From NCBI RefSeq assembly GCF_019048525.1, contig NZ_CP077369.1, forward strand, positions 1-64,000: a stretch of DNA of 64,000 bases, in the 5' to 3' direction. The stretch is from Acinetobacter lwoffii (lineage in GTDB: Bacteria; Pseudomonadota; Gammaproteobacteria; Pseudomonadales; Moraxellaceae). Below, one piece after another: positions 16,926 through 25,570 of the stretch; position 1 is the first letter of the stretch; each line of letters opens with the position of its first letter. The notes beneath the pieces are model-generated. The model was not told where the DNA came from. It was given only the letters and a program-made list of their open reading frames with translations, and made no database searches. The translations under genes and the position numbers were made by a program.

Positions 16926-17459
16926 TTATTCGCTTTTCGAAACATTCAGCCTGCCCAGATCTAATGCCTGTTCTGAAATATAGACCAGTGCATCTTCACT
17001 GATCAGGTCAAATAATTCAGCGACCTCCGGATTACGCATACGGATACAGCCGTGCGACAGCGGCTCTCCCATCTTTTCGGTTTCTGGGGTGCCATGAATA
17101 TAGATATAACGCTGATAGGTATCGCAGCCTTCGCCTTGATTAAAACCTGCCTCAAGGCCTCTCAGCCATAAAATACGCGTCAGGATCCAGTCACGCTGCG
17201 GAAATTCCGCTGCCAGTTCGGCATTATAAATTTCACCCGTCGCCTGACGTGCGACAAATACACTATTTAAGGGAGCATTCTGACCAAACTTTTCAGCAAC
17301 TCTGTGCCAGCCACGCGGGGTCTTGCCACTATTTTCAGTTTCACCAATGCCATTTTTGCCACTGGAAATCAGATATTGTTTGTTTAGACGGGGCAGATAC
17401 AGTTTTTGTTGGGCAAGATCAATCAGGATATCGGCTTGATCCAGATGCAAGGTATTCAT
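16926..17459 (-). CDS. YkuD-domain L,D-carboxypeptidase/transpeptidase without signal peptide (ElsL/LdtK-like)
   Basis: A 177-residue YkuD-fold enzyme acting on murein peptides. The catalytic motif SHGCIRM gives Cys138, with His136 and the upstream IHGTPE (His122). There is no signal peptide: the chain starts directly with the domain (MNTLHLDQADILID). That points to the cytoplasm and to the Acinetobacter ElsL/LdtK type, a cytoplasmic L,D-carboxypeptidase trimming recycled tetrapeptides, rather than a periplasmic cross-linking enzyme. This is inference from the missing signal and family knowledge. The start overlaps the stop of the YbaN-like gene by 4 bp, so the two are co-translated. Confidence 0.85.
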   Translation of the reverse strand: MNTLHLDQADILIDLAQQKLYLPRLNKQYLISSGKNGIGETENSGKTPRGWHRVAEKFGQNAPLNSVFVARQATGEIYNAELAAEFPQRDWILTRILWLRGLEAGFNQGEGCDTYQRYIYIHGTPETEKMGEPLSHGCIRMRNPEVAELFDLISEDALVYISEQALDLGRLNVSKSE

Positions 17460-17938
17460 GACTTGTTATTCTCAGACTCTATTTTGTTTGGTTTTATAGG
17501 GTTTAACTGATTATCTTCAGATGGCGCTGTTGGTATATCTGTCTTTTCTGGGTCGACTGTATTTTTCTGAATAATGATCTGATTTGGTTCAGGACGTCGC
17601 CATAACCAGATCGCGACGATCAGCATCGTAATATTGGTAAAGGCTTTAACTGCTAAGGGTGCCGTGGTAAACAGCATGATGATCCCGCTGATCAGCATCA
17701 TGATACTGGCCAGCCATTTGGCCTTACGCGGTACAGTACCGTGCGCGCGCCAATCTCTTAAGGTCGGGCCATATTTGGGATGATTCAATAACCAGTCATC
17801 CATTTGCGGCCAGCCTTTAGATGCCGCCCAGGCCGCCAGAATCAAAAAGACCGTTGTTGGCATACCCGGCAGGATTGCACCGATAAAGCCCAGGATCACA
17901 AACAGCACCACCAGACTTCGCCAAAACAACACTTTCAT
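17456..17938 (-). CDS. YbaN family (DUF454) inner membrane protein
   Basis: A 160-residue membrane protein with the DUF454 signature: LGFIGAILPGMPTTVFLILA at 17-36, then the WLLNHPKYGPTLRDW segment, then paired hydrophobic helices near 78-112. The C-terminal 45 residues are hydrophilic and rich in Pro, Asn and Glu, longer than in E. coli YbaN. It is the first gene of a two-gene unit with the YkuD enzyme (ATGA overlap). The function is unknown. Confidence 0.85.
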   Translation of the reverse strand: MKVLFWRSLVVLFVILGFIGAILPGMPTTVFLILAAWAASKGWPQMDDWLLNHPKYGPTLRDWRAHGTVPRKAKWLASIMMLISGIIMLFTTAPLAVKAFTNITMLIVAIWLWRRPEPNQIIIQKNTVDPEKTDIPTAPSEDNQLNPIKPNKIESENNKS

Positions 17939-18025
17939 ACATCAACCCTAACCGCAGAATTCAGGTAGTATAAAGCGTTTTCCGATACTGTCCGTTGTAT
18001 TTCTGCACTTTTCACAGGTTGTACT

Positions 18026-18901
18026 ATGCCCTTTTCCAGTTTAAACCAAAATCTTGTAGAAGCATGGCAACGTTATCAACATCCTCTGGTGCGGCAACTG
18101 GCATTTGCTGTTGGCAGTCCGAATATCCTGTCCCATATTCCAAATGAACTTGAACTCATACATCACTTTGAACTGCATGACAGCCAGACCTGGCAGCGAC
18201 ATCTTAGTCATTATCATCCACGCTTGGAATTTCTTGATCAGCATCCAGAAGAATTAATCAAATTTGTGCAGCAACTGAAAAGTACGCGTTTAGGACTGCG
18301 CTTTGAAATGCTGGTCTGGTTCTGGTTACTCGATGACGCTTTTCATCCCTATCGGCTGCTTGGCCATAGTCTGCAAAAAATTGAAGGCGCAAAGACCTTA
18401 GGCGAACTGGATTTTCTGCTATTAAATAGCGATACAGGACAGATTGAACATTGGGAAGTAGCATTGAAATATTATCTAGCCGAAGCCGATTTTAGTTTGC
18501 CGCATTGGTATGGCCTGAACCGCACCGATACTTTAATCAGAAAAATGAAGCATTTCACACAAAAACAATTCCAGTTTGATGAGGCTTTGCAGCATCCGAT
18601 TCAAAAACGTTTTTGCGTCTTGAAGGGACAACTGTATTTGCCTACACATCATGCCGATCAGCCAATTCCCTCATGGATTAATACAGAACGGCGTCTGGGT
18701 TTATGGGGACAGCATATTCCCGTTGCACAGCACAGTTTCTATCGTCTGCAACGACATGAATGGATTTATCCGCAAGCCCGGCCGAGCAGTTCAGCTGCGA
18801 TCTGGTGGACGGATGGCCTCTATAAAAAGGTCGATAGCAATGACTTTTATATGTATCGCAATCCGGTGCTGATCCAGCATCCATCGCATAAGCCCCTATA
18901 A
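18026..18901 (+). CDS. DUF1853 family protein
   Basis: A 291-residue soluble protein matching DUF1853. Recognisable segments are the N-terminal HPLVRQLAFAVGSP, the GLRFEMLVWFWL segment, and the ELDFLLLNSDTGQIEHWEVALKY stretch with D and E/K residues spaced as in nuclease-like folds (D..x(n)..E-V-A-L-K). A restriction-endonuclease-like fold has been suggested for such patterns, which here is only an inference. It is divergent from ybaN and followed by a small lipoprotein gene. Confidence 0.8.
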   Translation: MPFSSLNQNLVEAWQRYQHPLVRQLAFAVGSPNILSHIPNELELIHHFELHDSQTWQRHLSHYHPRLEFLDQHPEELIKFVQQLKSTRLGLRFEMLVWFWLLDDAFHPYRLLGHSLQKIEGAKTLGELDFLLLNSDTGQIEHWEVALKYYLAEADFSLPHWYGLNRTDTLIRKMKHFTQKQFQFDEALQHPIQKRFCVLKGQLYLPTHHADQPIPSWINTERRLGLWGQHIPVAQHSFYRLQRHEWIYPQARPSSSAAIWWTDGLYKKVDSNDFYMYRNPVLIQHPSHKPL

Positions 18902-19016
18902 AGCATTACATTTATTAACCGAAGCACTATGAAAACCACATATTTTTTAGAGCGTATATTTTCTACTCTAAGTCCCACATCATAATAATTTTATTATTGA
19001 TTATACGGAGATGATG

Positions 19017-19166
19017 ATGAAAAAAATTCTTGCTGCTTCATTAATGATGGCTTTTGTATTGACTGGCTGTAACACCGTAAAAGGCATGGGCAAAGATGTG
19101 TCTAAAGCTGGCGATGCGGTAACCAATACTGCTGAAAAAACCTCTGACGAAATCCGTCAAAACTAG
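19017..19166 (+). CDS. Entericidin EcnA/B-like small lipoprotein
   Basis: A 49-residue lipoprotein. The lipobox LTGC places the acylated Cys at position 18. The mature part is short, with the [15 protein letters not shown] pattern typical of entericidin-family peptides (VxGxGxDxxxAGxAI). Three ATG codons in a row precede AAA; CGGAG at 19006-19010 favours the last one at 19017. A strong terminator follows at once, so it is probably a stand-alone gene. Entericidins are linked to envelope stress and programmed lysis, but the role here is not known. Confidence 0.85.
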   Translation: MKKILAASLMMAFVLTGCNTVKGMGKDVSKAGDAVTNTAEKTSDEIRQN

Positions 19167-19187
19167 TTTTTTTCTAAACGCTCACAG

Positions 19188-19213
19188 AACCCTATCCCAG
19201 ATAGGGTTTTTTT
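19188..19213 (+). terminator. Rho-independent terminator after the entericidin-like gene
   Basis: Arms AACCCTATC and GATAGGGTT with a three-base loop, followed by T residues. Confidence 0.9.
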
Positions 19214-19223
19214 ATATCAGTCG

Positions 19224-19253
19224 TTCACATTCAAGCCTATATTCGCCTATTAT
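19224..19253 (+). promoter_or_regulatory. Probable promoter of dapE
   Basis: TTCACA (-35) and TATTAT (-10), 18 bp apart, lie about 35 bp before the dapE start codon. The match is moderate, but it fits the position between a terminator and the gene. Confidence 0.45.
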
Positions 19254-19287
19254 AGAGCCGAAAAAATTATCGACTGTTGAATACCGT

Positions 19288-20424
19288 ATGAGCTCTTCCG
19301 CTACCCTCGATTTAAGCCTGCAACTATTACGTCAGCCTTCTGTCACACCGATTGATCATGACTGCCAGAACATCATGGCTGAACGTTTAAAGAAGATTGG
19401 TTTCAATATTGAATCCATGCGCTTTGAAGATGTAGATAATATCTGGGCACGCAAAGGCACAGAAGGTCCGGTCTTCTGTTTCGCTGGCCATACCGATGTC
19501 GTGCCAACAGGGAATCTGGATGCCTGGAACTCAGATCCTTTTTTACCAGAAATCCGTGAAGGCAAACTTTATGGTCGTGGCAGTGCCGACATGAAGACGG
19601 CTTTGGCAGCCATGGTAGTTGCAACAGAACGTTTTGTTGAAAAATATCCGAATCACAAAGGTTCGATTGCCTACCTGATTACTTCAGATGAAGAAGGTCC
19701 ATCGATTAACGGCACGGTGAAAGTGATTGAAACACTGGAAGCGCGTAATGAGAAAATTACCTGGTGTCTGGTCGGTGAACCGTCAAGTACTAATAAACTG
19801 GGCGATATAGTCAAAAATGGCCGTCGTGGTTCATTAAATGCCAACCTTACAGTCAAAGGCAAACAGGGTCATGTGGCTTATCCGCATCTGGCCGTGAATC
19901 CGATTCATACCGCCTCTAAAGCCATTGCTGAACTGTGCGACACAGTCTGGGATCATGGCAACGAATATTTCCCGGCGACGACCTTCCAGATTTCCAATAT
20001 CAATTCGGGTACAGGCGCAACCAATGTTGTTCCCGGCACCATGAACCTATTGTGCAACTGGCGTTATTCAACTGAAGTGACCGCCGAAGAACTCAAAGTA
20101 CGTACTTTAGAAATTCTGGATCGTCATGGTGTGGACTATGACATTTCTTGGACTTTATCTGGCCTGCCTTTCCTGACGCCAGTTGGTGAACTAGTAAATG
20201 CAGCTAAAACCGCCATTCTGAATGTGACGGGGACTGAAACTGAACTATCGACTTCGGGCGGTACCTCAGATGGCCGCTTTATTGCCCCTACCGGCGCACA
20301 GGTACTGGAACTTGGCGTATTGAATGCCACGATTCATCAGATCAATGAACATGTCGATATTGCAGACTTAGAGCCATTGGCTGAAATCTATGAGCAGATT
20401 CTCGTGAATTTACTCGCCAATTAA
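19288..20424 (+). CDS. dapE: Succinyl-diaminopimelate desuccinylase DapE
   Basis: A 378-residue M20-family zinc enzyme that removes succinate from N-succinyl-LL-diaminopimelate in the lysine/murein DAP pathway. Metal and catalytic residues are all visible: GHTDVVPTG with His68 and Asp70, the GRGSADMKT segment with bridging Asp101, and [10 protein letters not shown] with Glu135 and Glu136. The dimerisation domain follows and the C-terminal [10 protein letters not shown] holds the last zinc ligand. Length is that of E. coli DapE. It has its own promoter and a strong terminator, so it is monocistronic. Confidence 0.96.
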   Translation: MSSSATLDLSLQLLRQPSVTPIDHDCQNIMAERLKKIGFNIESMRFEDVDNIWARKGTEGPVFCFAGHTDVVPTGNLDAWNSDPFLPEIREGKLYGRGSADMKTALAAMVVATERFVEKYPNHKGSIAYLITSDEEGPSINGTVKVIETLEARNEKITWCLVGEPSSTNKLGDIVKNGRRGSLNANLTVKGKQGHVAYPHLAVNPIHTASKAIAELCDTVWDHGNEYFPATTFQISNINSGTGATNVVPGTMNLLCNWRYSTEVTAEELKVRTLEILDRHGVDYDISWTLSGLPFLTPVGELVNAAKTAILNVTGTETELSTSGGTSDGRFIAPTGAQVLELGVLNATIHQINEHVDIADLEPLAEIYEQILVNLLAN

Positions 20425-20442
20425 GTAAATTCATAACGCAAT

Positions 20443-20472
20443 AAAAAAGGAACTCCATGGAGTTCCTTTTTT
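20443..20472. terminator. Perfect palindromic terminator between dapE and the Chp operon
   Basis: A 30-bp perfect inverted repeat: A6-GGAACTCC fused to its complement GGAGTTCC-T6. It works in both directions, ending dapE and the converging Pil-Chp operon. Confidence 0.92.
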
Positions 20473-20489
20473 ATATTTTATAGCCTGGA

Positions 20490-20948
20490 TTACAGCCCGA
20501 TTGTAGCCTGAATATTGGTCATATTCGGAATATGGAACAGCTGTTCGTTCATGCGCACATATTGAAAGATGGCAGGATCATTCACCGGCTGATCGACATC
20601 GACCACTTCGGAAATACGAATCCGGATGGTTTTCGGCATTTCATTACACATCAGGGCAAAGCGCTGAGTAATTTCATCCCCCTCAATCACCAGTGCCACC
20701 CCATTTTGACGTGACGGATCATTCACTGCATAGACCGGTAACTGTGCCTCATGCCATTCTACAGTTTTGACCTGAGTATTGCTATCCAGTGCTGACAGGA
20801 CAATGTTTTGTGGCAATAACATCGGATCTTTGCCATGACAGTCAATAATATAGGCATCAATAAATCCGGTCGATACCGTAATCAGATGCTGAAGTTCCTG
20901 CTGGCTAATCTGATCAGCCATTTTATTGCTTGAATTGGTCTGACTCAT
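20490..20948 (-). CDS. CheW-like protein at the end of the Pil-Chp operon (ChpC-like)
   Basis: A 152-residue protein that starts 3 bp after the chpA stop, so it is translationally linked. Its central part (PVYAVNDPSRQNGVALVIEGD and the QRFALMCNEMPKTIRIRI segment) fits a shortened CheW fold. In Pseudomonas ChpC, a second CheW-like coupler, follows ChpA, and this gene is in the equivalent position. It presumably couples PilJ or another receptor to ChpA. The sequence match to CheW is weak, and position supplies most of the argument. Confidence 0.65.
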   Translation of the reverse strand: MSQTNSSNKMADQISQQELQHLITVSTGFIDAYIIDCHGKDPMLLPQNIVLSALDSNTQVKTVEWHEAQLPVYAVNDPSRQNGVALVIEGDEITQRFALMCNEMPKTIRIRISEVVDVDQPVNDPAIFQYVRMNEQLFHIPNMTNIQATIGL

Positions 20949-20951
20949 ATA

Positions 20952-23900
20952 TTACCTCTGTTTTTCAGCAATCAGTTGCTGGATATTGGCCAACAGTTCC
21001 GCTTCCTGGAACGGTTTACCCATATAATGCGTTACGCCCAAGCTGAATGCACGTTCACGATGCTTCTCACCGGTACGTGAGGTAATCATGATAATCGGCA
21101 AGTCACGGTGAATATCATGGTGACGAACCAGATTGGTCACTTCGAAACCGTCCATGCGCGGCATTTCGATATCCAGCAACATCAGATCCGGTCTGACGTT
21201 TTCAAGCTGCTCGATCGCATCTACGCCATCTTTGGCAGTGACAATATCATAGCCTTGACGTTCAAGCAGACGCGACGTCACTTTACGTACAGTCACCGAG
21301 TCATCGACAATCATCACCAGACGACGTGCATTTGAATTACGCGAACCATCACGCTGATCATTCAGCTGTTTGACACGCTGTGTCGCCTGAATCTGGCGGG
21401 CAACATTCTGTCCATCGAGAATCAGACAGACCTGACCATCACCCAGAATCGTGGCACCGGCCACTACCCCGACGTTGGCAAACTGCTGTCCAATCGGTTT
21501 TACTACAATCTGCGCTCGTGAACCGACCAACTGATCGACCAGCAAGGCAATGGTTTGACCACTATTACCTTTAATCAACAGCACCGGCAATGAATGACCA
21601 ACATTATTCAGACGTGGAATCGGCTGGTTGCCAACAAACTCAGACAGATAACGCAGCTTATAGTTTGCGCCATCGATCTTGAAATAGTCATCTTTACTGT
21701 TGAAATAGCTTTCCAATGTGGTCGGTGCAATACGCACAATTCGGTCAATCTGCGCCAGAGAAATCGCATATTGCTGATCGCCCACTTTCACCATCAAGGC
21801 ATCGCTGACCGCTACGGTCGTCGGTACGCGAATCGTAAAGACCGTACCCTTGCCCAGTTCCGAGCTCACTGACACATGGCCGCCCAGTGATTTGATCTCG
21901 CTTTGTACCACATCCAGACCGACACCACGACCAGAAATCTGGGTCACTGCTTTCGCGGTACTGAAACCAGGATGGAAGATAAATTGCAGGATTTCTTCCT
22001 GATCAATGACTTGATCCGCTTTGATTAGATCCAGACTCAGCGCTTTTTCACGAATCTTCTCCGCATCGATCCCCTTACCATCATCACTAAAGGACACGAT
22101 TACATCGGTTCCCTGACGGCTGATGTTCAAGACAATAGAACCGACTTCCGGCTTGTTCAGTGCGATACGATCTGCAGTATCTTCCAGACCATGGTCAATC
22201 GCGTTACGCAGCATATGCTCAAATGGGGTGACCAGACGCTCGAGAATGTTACGATCCAGTTCACCTTCGGTATTCTGTACGATCAGTTCTGCAGGACGGT
22301 TCAAGGTGGTCGAGGTTTGACGCACGATACGCTGTAAACGCGGCAACATCCGATCAAATGGAACCAGACGGGTACGCATCAGGCTTTCCTGAATCTCGGC
22401 CTGAATACGGGATTGTTGCAATAACAGACCTTCAGTTTCGCGAACCTTGTCGGCCAGTGTACTCTTGAAGTCGACCAAATCTGATGCTGATTCTGCAAGT
22501 GACTTGGACAGCTGGTTGAGCGACGAATATTGGTCCATTTCCAGCGGGTCAAAGTCGGCATAGCGCGAGTTCTCTGAACCATGTTTGGCAATAATCTGTG
22601 ATTCCAGCTCGCCTTCCATTCGACGTAACTGATCAGCAAGACGTTTGATCGCCAATTCCATCTCGTTCAGGGTATTGCCTAGCTGACCCAGGTCCATCTC
22701 GATACGCGAACGGTTAATCGAGTTCTCACCGGACAGGTCAATCATCTTCTCGACCAGATCAGCAGAAATACGGATCATCTCGTTATTGCTATCGCTGGTG
22801 CCGCTATTCGCCCACTCACCCATCATCTGTGGCGGTTCAGTACCATCACCTTCAACGAAGCCAAAGTCGGTGCTGACCACCATATTATCTGTCTTCGCCA
22901 GACGCTCAGGCAATTGCGCAGTAACGTCCACATAAGCAATCTTTTTCAGACTGCTGTGCAGCTGATCAAAACCATTATAGTCACGCTGGAAAATCGCCTG
23001 TCTTAACCAGACCAGCGTTTTCTGCAATAAGCCATCATAGGCATTCGAGTTAAATTGATAGACCGCAAACTGTTCGAAAGTTGTTTCCAGCTCATAGGCG
23101 ATACTGGCCACTTCTTCAACATCAATCATACGTGCACCACCCTTGATACTGTGGGCAGCACGCTGTAATTGCAGCAATAAACTACGGTCACTACGCTGAT
23201 CAAACCATTGATTGAGGAGCTTCTCGGCATTCGCCAGAATCTCTTCGGATTCTTCAAGGAAAGATTCTTCAACAATGGATTTCAGTTCGTCTTCTTCAGA
23301 GCGTTCTACTGGTGTGTCTTCAATAGCCTCAGAAGACTTAGAGATTTCCAGTAATTCTTCAGCTTCAGCCAGATCAGTTGCAGGCTGTTCAGTCGTTGCT
23401 GACTCTTCAAGTTGCGGCTCAGAAATTGATGTCGCTTCGACCTCTGCAACTTTAACTCCAGTGTTCGCGCTCTCCACAGCAGCAACAGCTTGTCCAGAAA
23501 CCAATGCCTGAATATTTTGCAGAATCGCAATCGCTTCTGGTGCAGGATAATCAATACCGTCTTCCCGAATGGATTGAATACGATCGGAAACGTTATCCTG
23601 AACCAGACGAATAATCTGGATTAAAGCAGGTGTTACGGCAATTTGCTGACGGATCACCCGCTCATAAATACTTTCTAGTTCATGCGCAATCAAACCGATA
23701 TGCGATGCTGCGATCATGTTTGCACCACCTTTTAAGGTATGCAAATGACGCATCAGATTGTTCAGTGAGGTCGTATCATCCTGTTTTTTGCTCCAGGTAT
23801 TCAGATCTTCATCAATGCCTGCGAGCAATTCATCCGCTTCTTCCAGGAAGATACTTAATAATTCTTCATCAAAATCACGGTTGGTTTCAGTACTTTGCTG

Positions 23901-25403
23901 CTGCTGACGATCTGCAGCGATGCGTTGACTCAAACCAGCAAAATCGACACTGCCAGGCGCGACAGTTTCAGCCACTTGTGTGGCCTCTGAGCTTAGCTCA
24001 ATATTCTGATTACTAGTATCTTCAGCAAATATCTCGAGATCCTGCTGCACAAATGCAGACAGTTCACTGAGTATTTTTTGAATCTCATCATTCAGAATGA
24101 CGCGCTGTCCTGCGGCCAGGGTATCAAATAAATGAATAAATTCCTGGTGTGCCTGTGCGAACAGCTCATAAGCATAATCACTGTTTAGCAGCACTGGCTT
24201 TTCAAGTAGCGCATCATAAGCCGATTTCAGATCGGCAGTGAATTCATGAATTCCTTGGGCTGCCCGGCTTTCTGTATGTGCCAGCAATTCTGCAGCCTGC
24301 TGGCTGAGTGCCTGAATATATTCCGGATAATCGACTTGGGCACGTTTATCAAATTCAAACTCGGCATCCAATAACAGATCAATATCCAACTCAACCAGTT
24401 TGGACACCAAGCCTTGCGTCTGAATGCTATTGGTTTCAATAACTGCAAAGCCATAATTATTCCAGACACGCTCAAAGGTGGCATATACCGCATCCAGTTT
24501 TGCAGTATTGCCCTGACGTAGCAAATGCAGATAGTCACTGACAAACTCAGCATACTGAATCAGTAAAGCGGTTTCTTTTGAGGTTGAGACAATTTCATCT
24601 TGTAGCAAGGTTTTGAACAGATGCTCCACTTTAGAGCTGGCCTCAAAAATCTGGTCAATCTGCGCCATGGATGAACTGCCGCGCAAAGTATGAATCGCAC
24701 GAATCAGCGCATTATAATCTTGTGATTTTTCATCTTCAGTGCGAAGGAAGGTGGCAATCGTTTCCAGATGCTCTTCTGCTTCTTCAATAAAGATCGCCAC
24801 AGTTTCTTCGATATCACTGCGAACCGGTACTTCTACTGGCGCTATTGTTAGCTCAACTTCACTTGGCTCATTCTCTGTAAGCTCAAGACCTGTCATCTGA
24901 CCTTCAGCGGTCAAATGATCTGCCAATGCCAGTAATTCTTCCAATGCAGGTTCAGGCGAAATTTGTTGTTGTAATTGTTGTCCCAACAGCACCATTGGAC
25001 GCAGATCGAGATCCAATTGCTGTACATGTTTGAATTTTGGATATAAAGCATATTGATAGACATTCAGTACCGCTTGGGCAAATTTCTGTACCGTCGGTGT
25101 TAGCTGAATCGAACCGGACAAAACCCGGTTTAAGGTATCTTCAACCGCCCAGGCCATTTCCCCTGCCGATTTTGCCCCGACCATGCGGCCTGAACCTTTC
25201 AGGGTGTGAAAATGGCGGCGAATGGTTTTCAGATTTTCTTGATGATCTGGATTGCTCAACCATTCTGGAAATAAAGCATTTAACTCAACGAAGATCTCTT
25301 CGATTTCCTCAACAAAAATTTCAAGAATTTCTGCATCTTGGTCAAGATAACTATCTTCAGGAAGCGTTGTCGTTTCAACTAAATTTTTTAATATTTCTTT
25401 CAT
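20952..25403 (-). CDS. chpA: ChpA/PilL hybrid chemosensory histidine kinase
   Basis: A 1483-residue CheA-type kinase of the type IV pilus system. It carries four Hpt phosphorylation sites: HTLKGSGRM (His66), HTLRGSSSM (about 237), HTLKGGANM (about 554) and HSIKGGARM (about 751). Next come the dimerisation segment, the CheA ATPase domain (N-box NAIDHGLE near 1068, then GRGVGLDVV), a CheW-like domain (about 1200-1340) and a C-terminal receiver with the phospho-Asp in LLDIEMPRMDG near 1409. Pseudomonas ChpA is much longer, with eight such sites. It should phosphorylate PilG and PilH and so control pilus extension and retraction. Acidic, Ser/Glu-rich linkers separate the Hpt modules. Confidence 0.95.
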   Translation of the reverse strand: MKEILKNLVETTTLPEDSYLDQDAEILEIFVEEIEEIFVELNALFPEWLSNPDHQENLKTIRRHFHTLKGSGRMVGAKSAGEMAWAVEDTLNRVLSGSIQLTPTVQKFAQAVLNVYQYALYPKFKHVQQLDLDLRPMVLLGQQLQQQISPEPALEELLALADHLTAEGQMTGLELTENEPSEVELTIAPVEVPVRSDIEETVAIFIEEAEEHLETIATFLRTEDEKSQDYNALIRAIHTLRGSSSMAQIDQIFEASSKVEHLFKTLLQDEIVSTSKETALLIQYAEFVSDYLHLLRQGNTAKLDAVYATFERVWNNYGFAVIETNSIQTQGLVSKLVELDIDLLLDAEFEFDKRAQVDYPEYIQALSQQAAELLAHTESRAAQGIHEFTADLKSAYDALLEKPVLLNSDYAYELFAQAHQEFIHLFDTLAAGQRVILNDEIQKILSELSAFVQQDLEIFAEDTSNQNIELSSEATQVAETVAPGSVDFAGLSQRIAADRQQQQSTETNRDFDEELLSIFLEEADELLAGIDEDLNTWSKKQDDTTSLNNLMRHLHTLKGGANMIAASHIGLIAHELESIYERVIRQQIAVTPALIQIIRLVQDNVSDRIQSIREDGIDYPAPEAIAILQNIQALVSGQAVAAVESANTGVKVAEVEATSISEPQLEESATTEQPATDLAEAEELLEISKSSEAIEDTPVERSEEDELKSIVEESFLEESEEILANAEKLLNQWFDQRSDRSLLLQLQRAAHSIKGGARMIDVEEVASIAYELETTFEQFAVYQFNSNAYDGLLQKTLVWLRQAIFQRDYNGFDQLHSSLKKIAYVDVTAQLPERLAKTDNMVVSTDFGFVEGDGTEPPQMMGEWANSGTSDSNNEMIRISADLVEKMIDLSGENSINRSRIEMDLGQLGNTLNEMELAIKRLADQLRRMEGELESQIIAKHGSENSRYADFDPLEMDQYSSLNQLSKSLAESASDLVDFKSTLADKVRETEGLLLQQSRIQAEIQESLMRTRLVPFDRMLPRLQRIVRQTSTTLNRPAELIVQNTEGELDRNILERLVTPFEHMLRNAIDHGLEDTADRIALNKPEVGSIVLNISRQGTDVIVSFSDDGKGIDAEKIREKALSLDLIKADQVIDQEEILQFIFHPGFSTAKAVTQISGRGVGLDVVQSEIKSLGGHVSVSSELGKGTVFTIRVPTTVAVSDALMVKVGDQQYAISLAQIDRIVRIAPTTLESYFNSKDDYFKIDGANYKLRYLSEFVGNQPIPRLNNVGHSLPVLLIKGNSGQTIALLVDQLVGSRAQIVVKPIGQQFANVGVVAGATILGDGQVCLILDGQNVARQIQATQRVKQLNDQRDGSRNSNARRLVMIVDDSVTVRKVTSRLLERQGYDIVTAKDGVDAIEQLENVRPDLMLLDIEMPRMDGFEVTNLVRHHDIHRDLPIIMITSRTGEKHRERAFSLGVTHYMGKPFQEAELLANIQQLIAEKQR

Positions 25404-25570
25404 AGCTCATGCTTCTTACGTTATGCCGCCAAGAAGGGCGCTCAAACTTAATTGTGACCGTCACGCGATACCTAACGTATGAAGTTAAGTACATCTTGTC
25501 GAGGCTTTATCTGTATTTTCTGAATGTGTCTCAACCGCGGTCAAGACACATTTCCCCATCATGTCTGACT

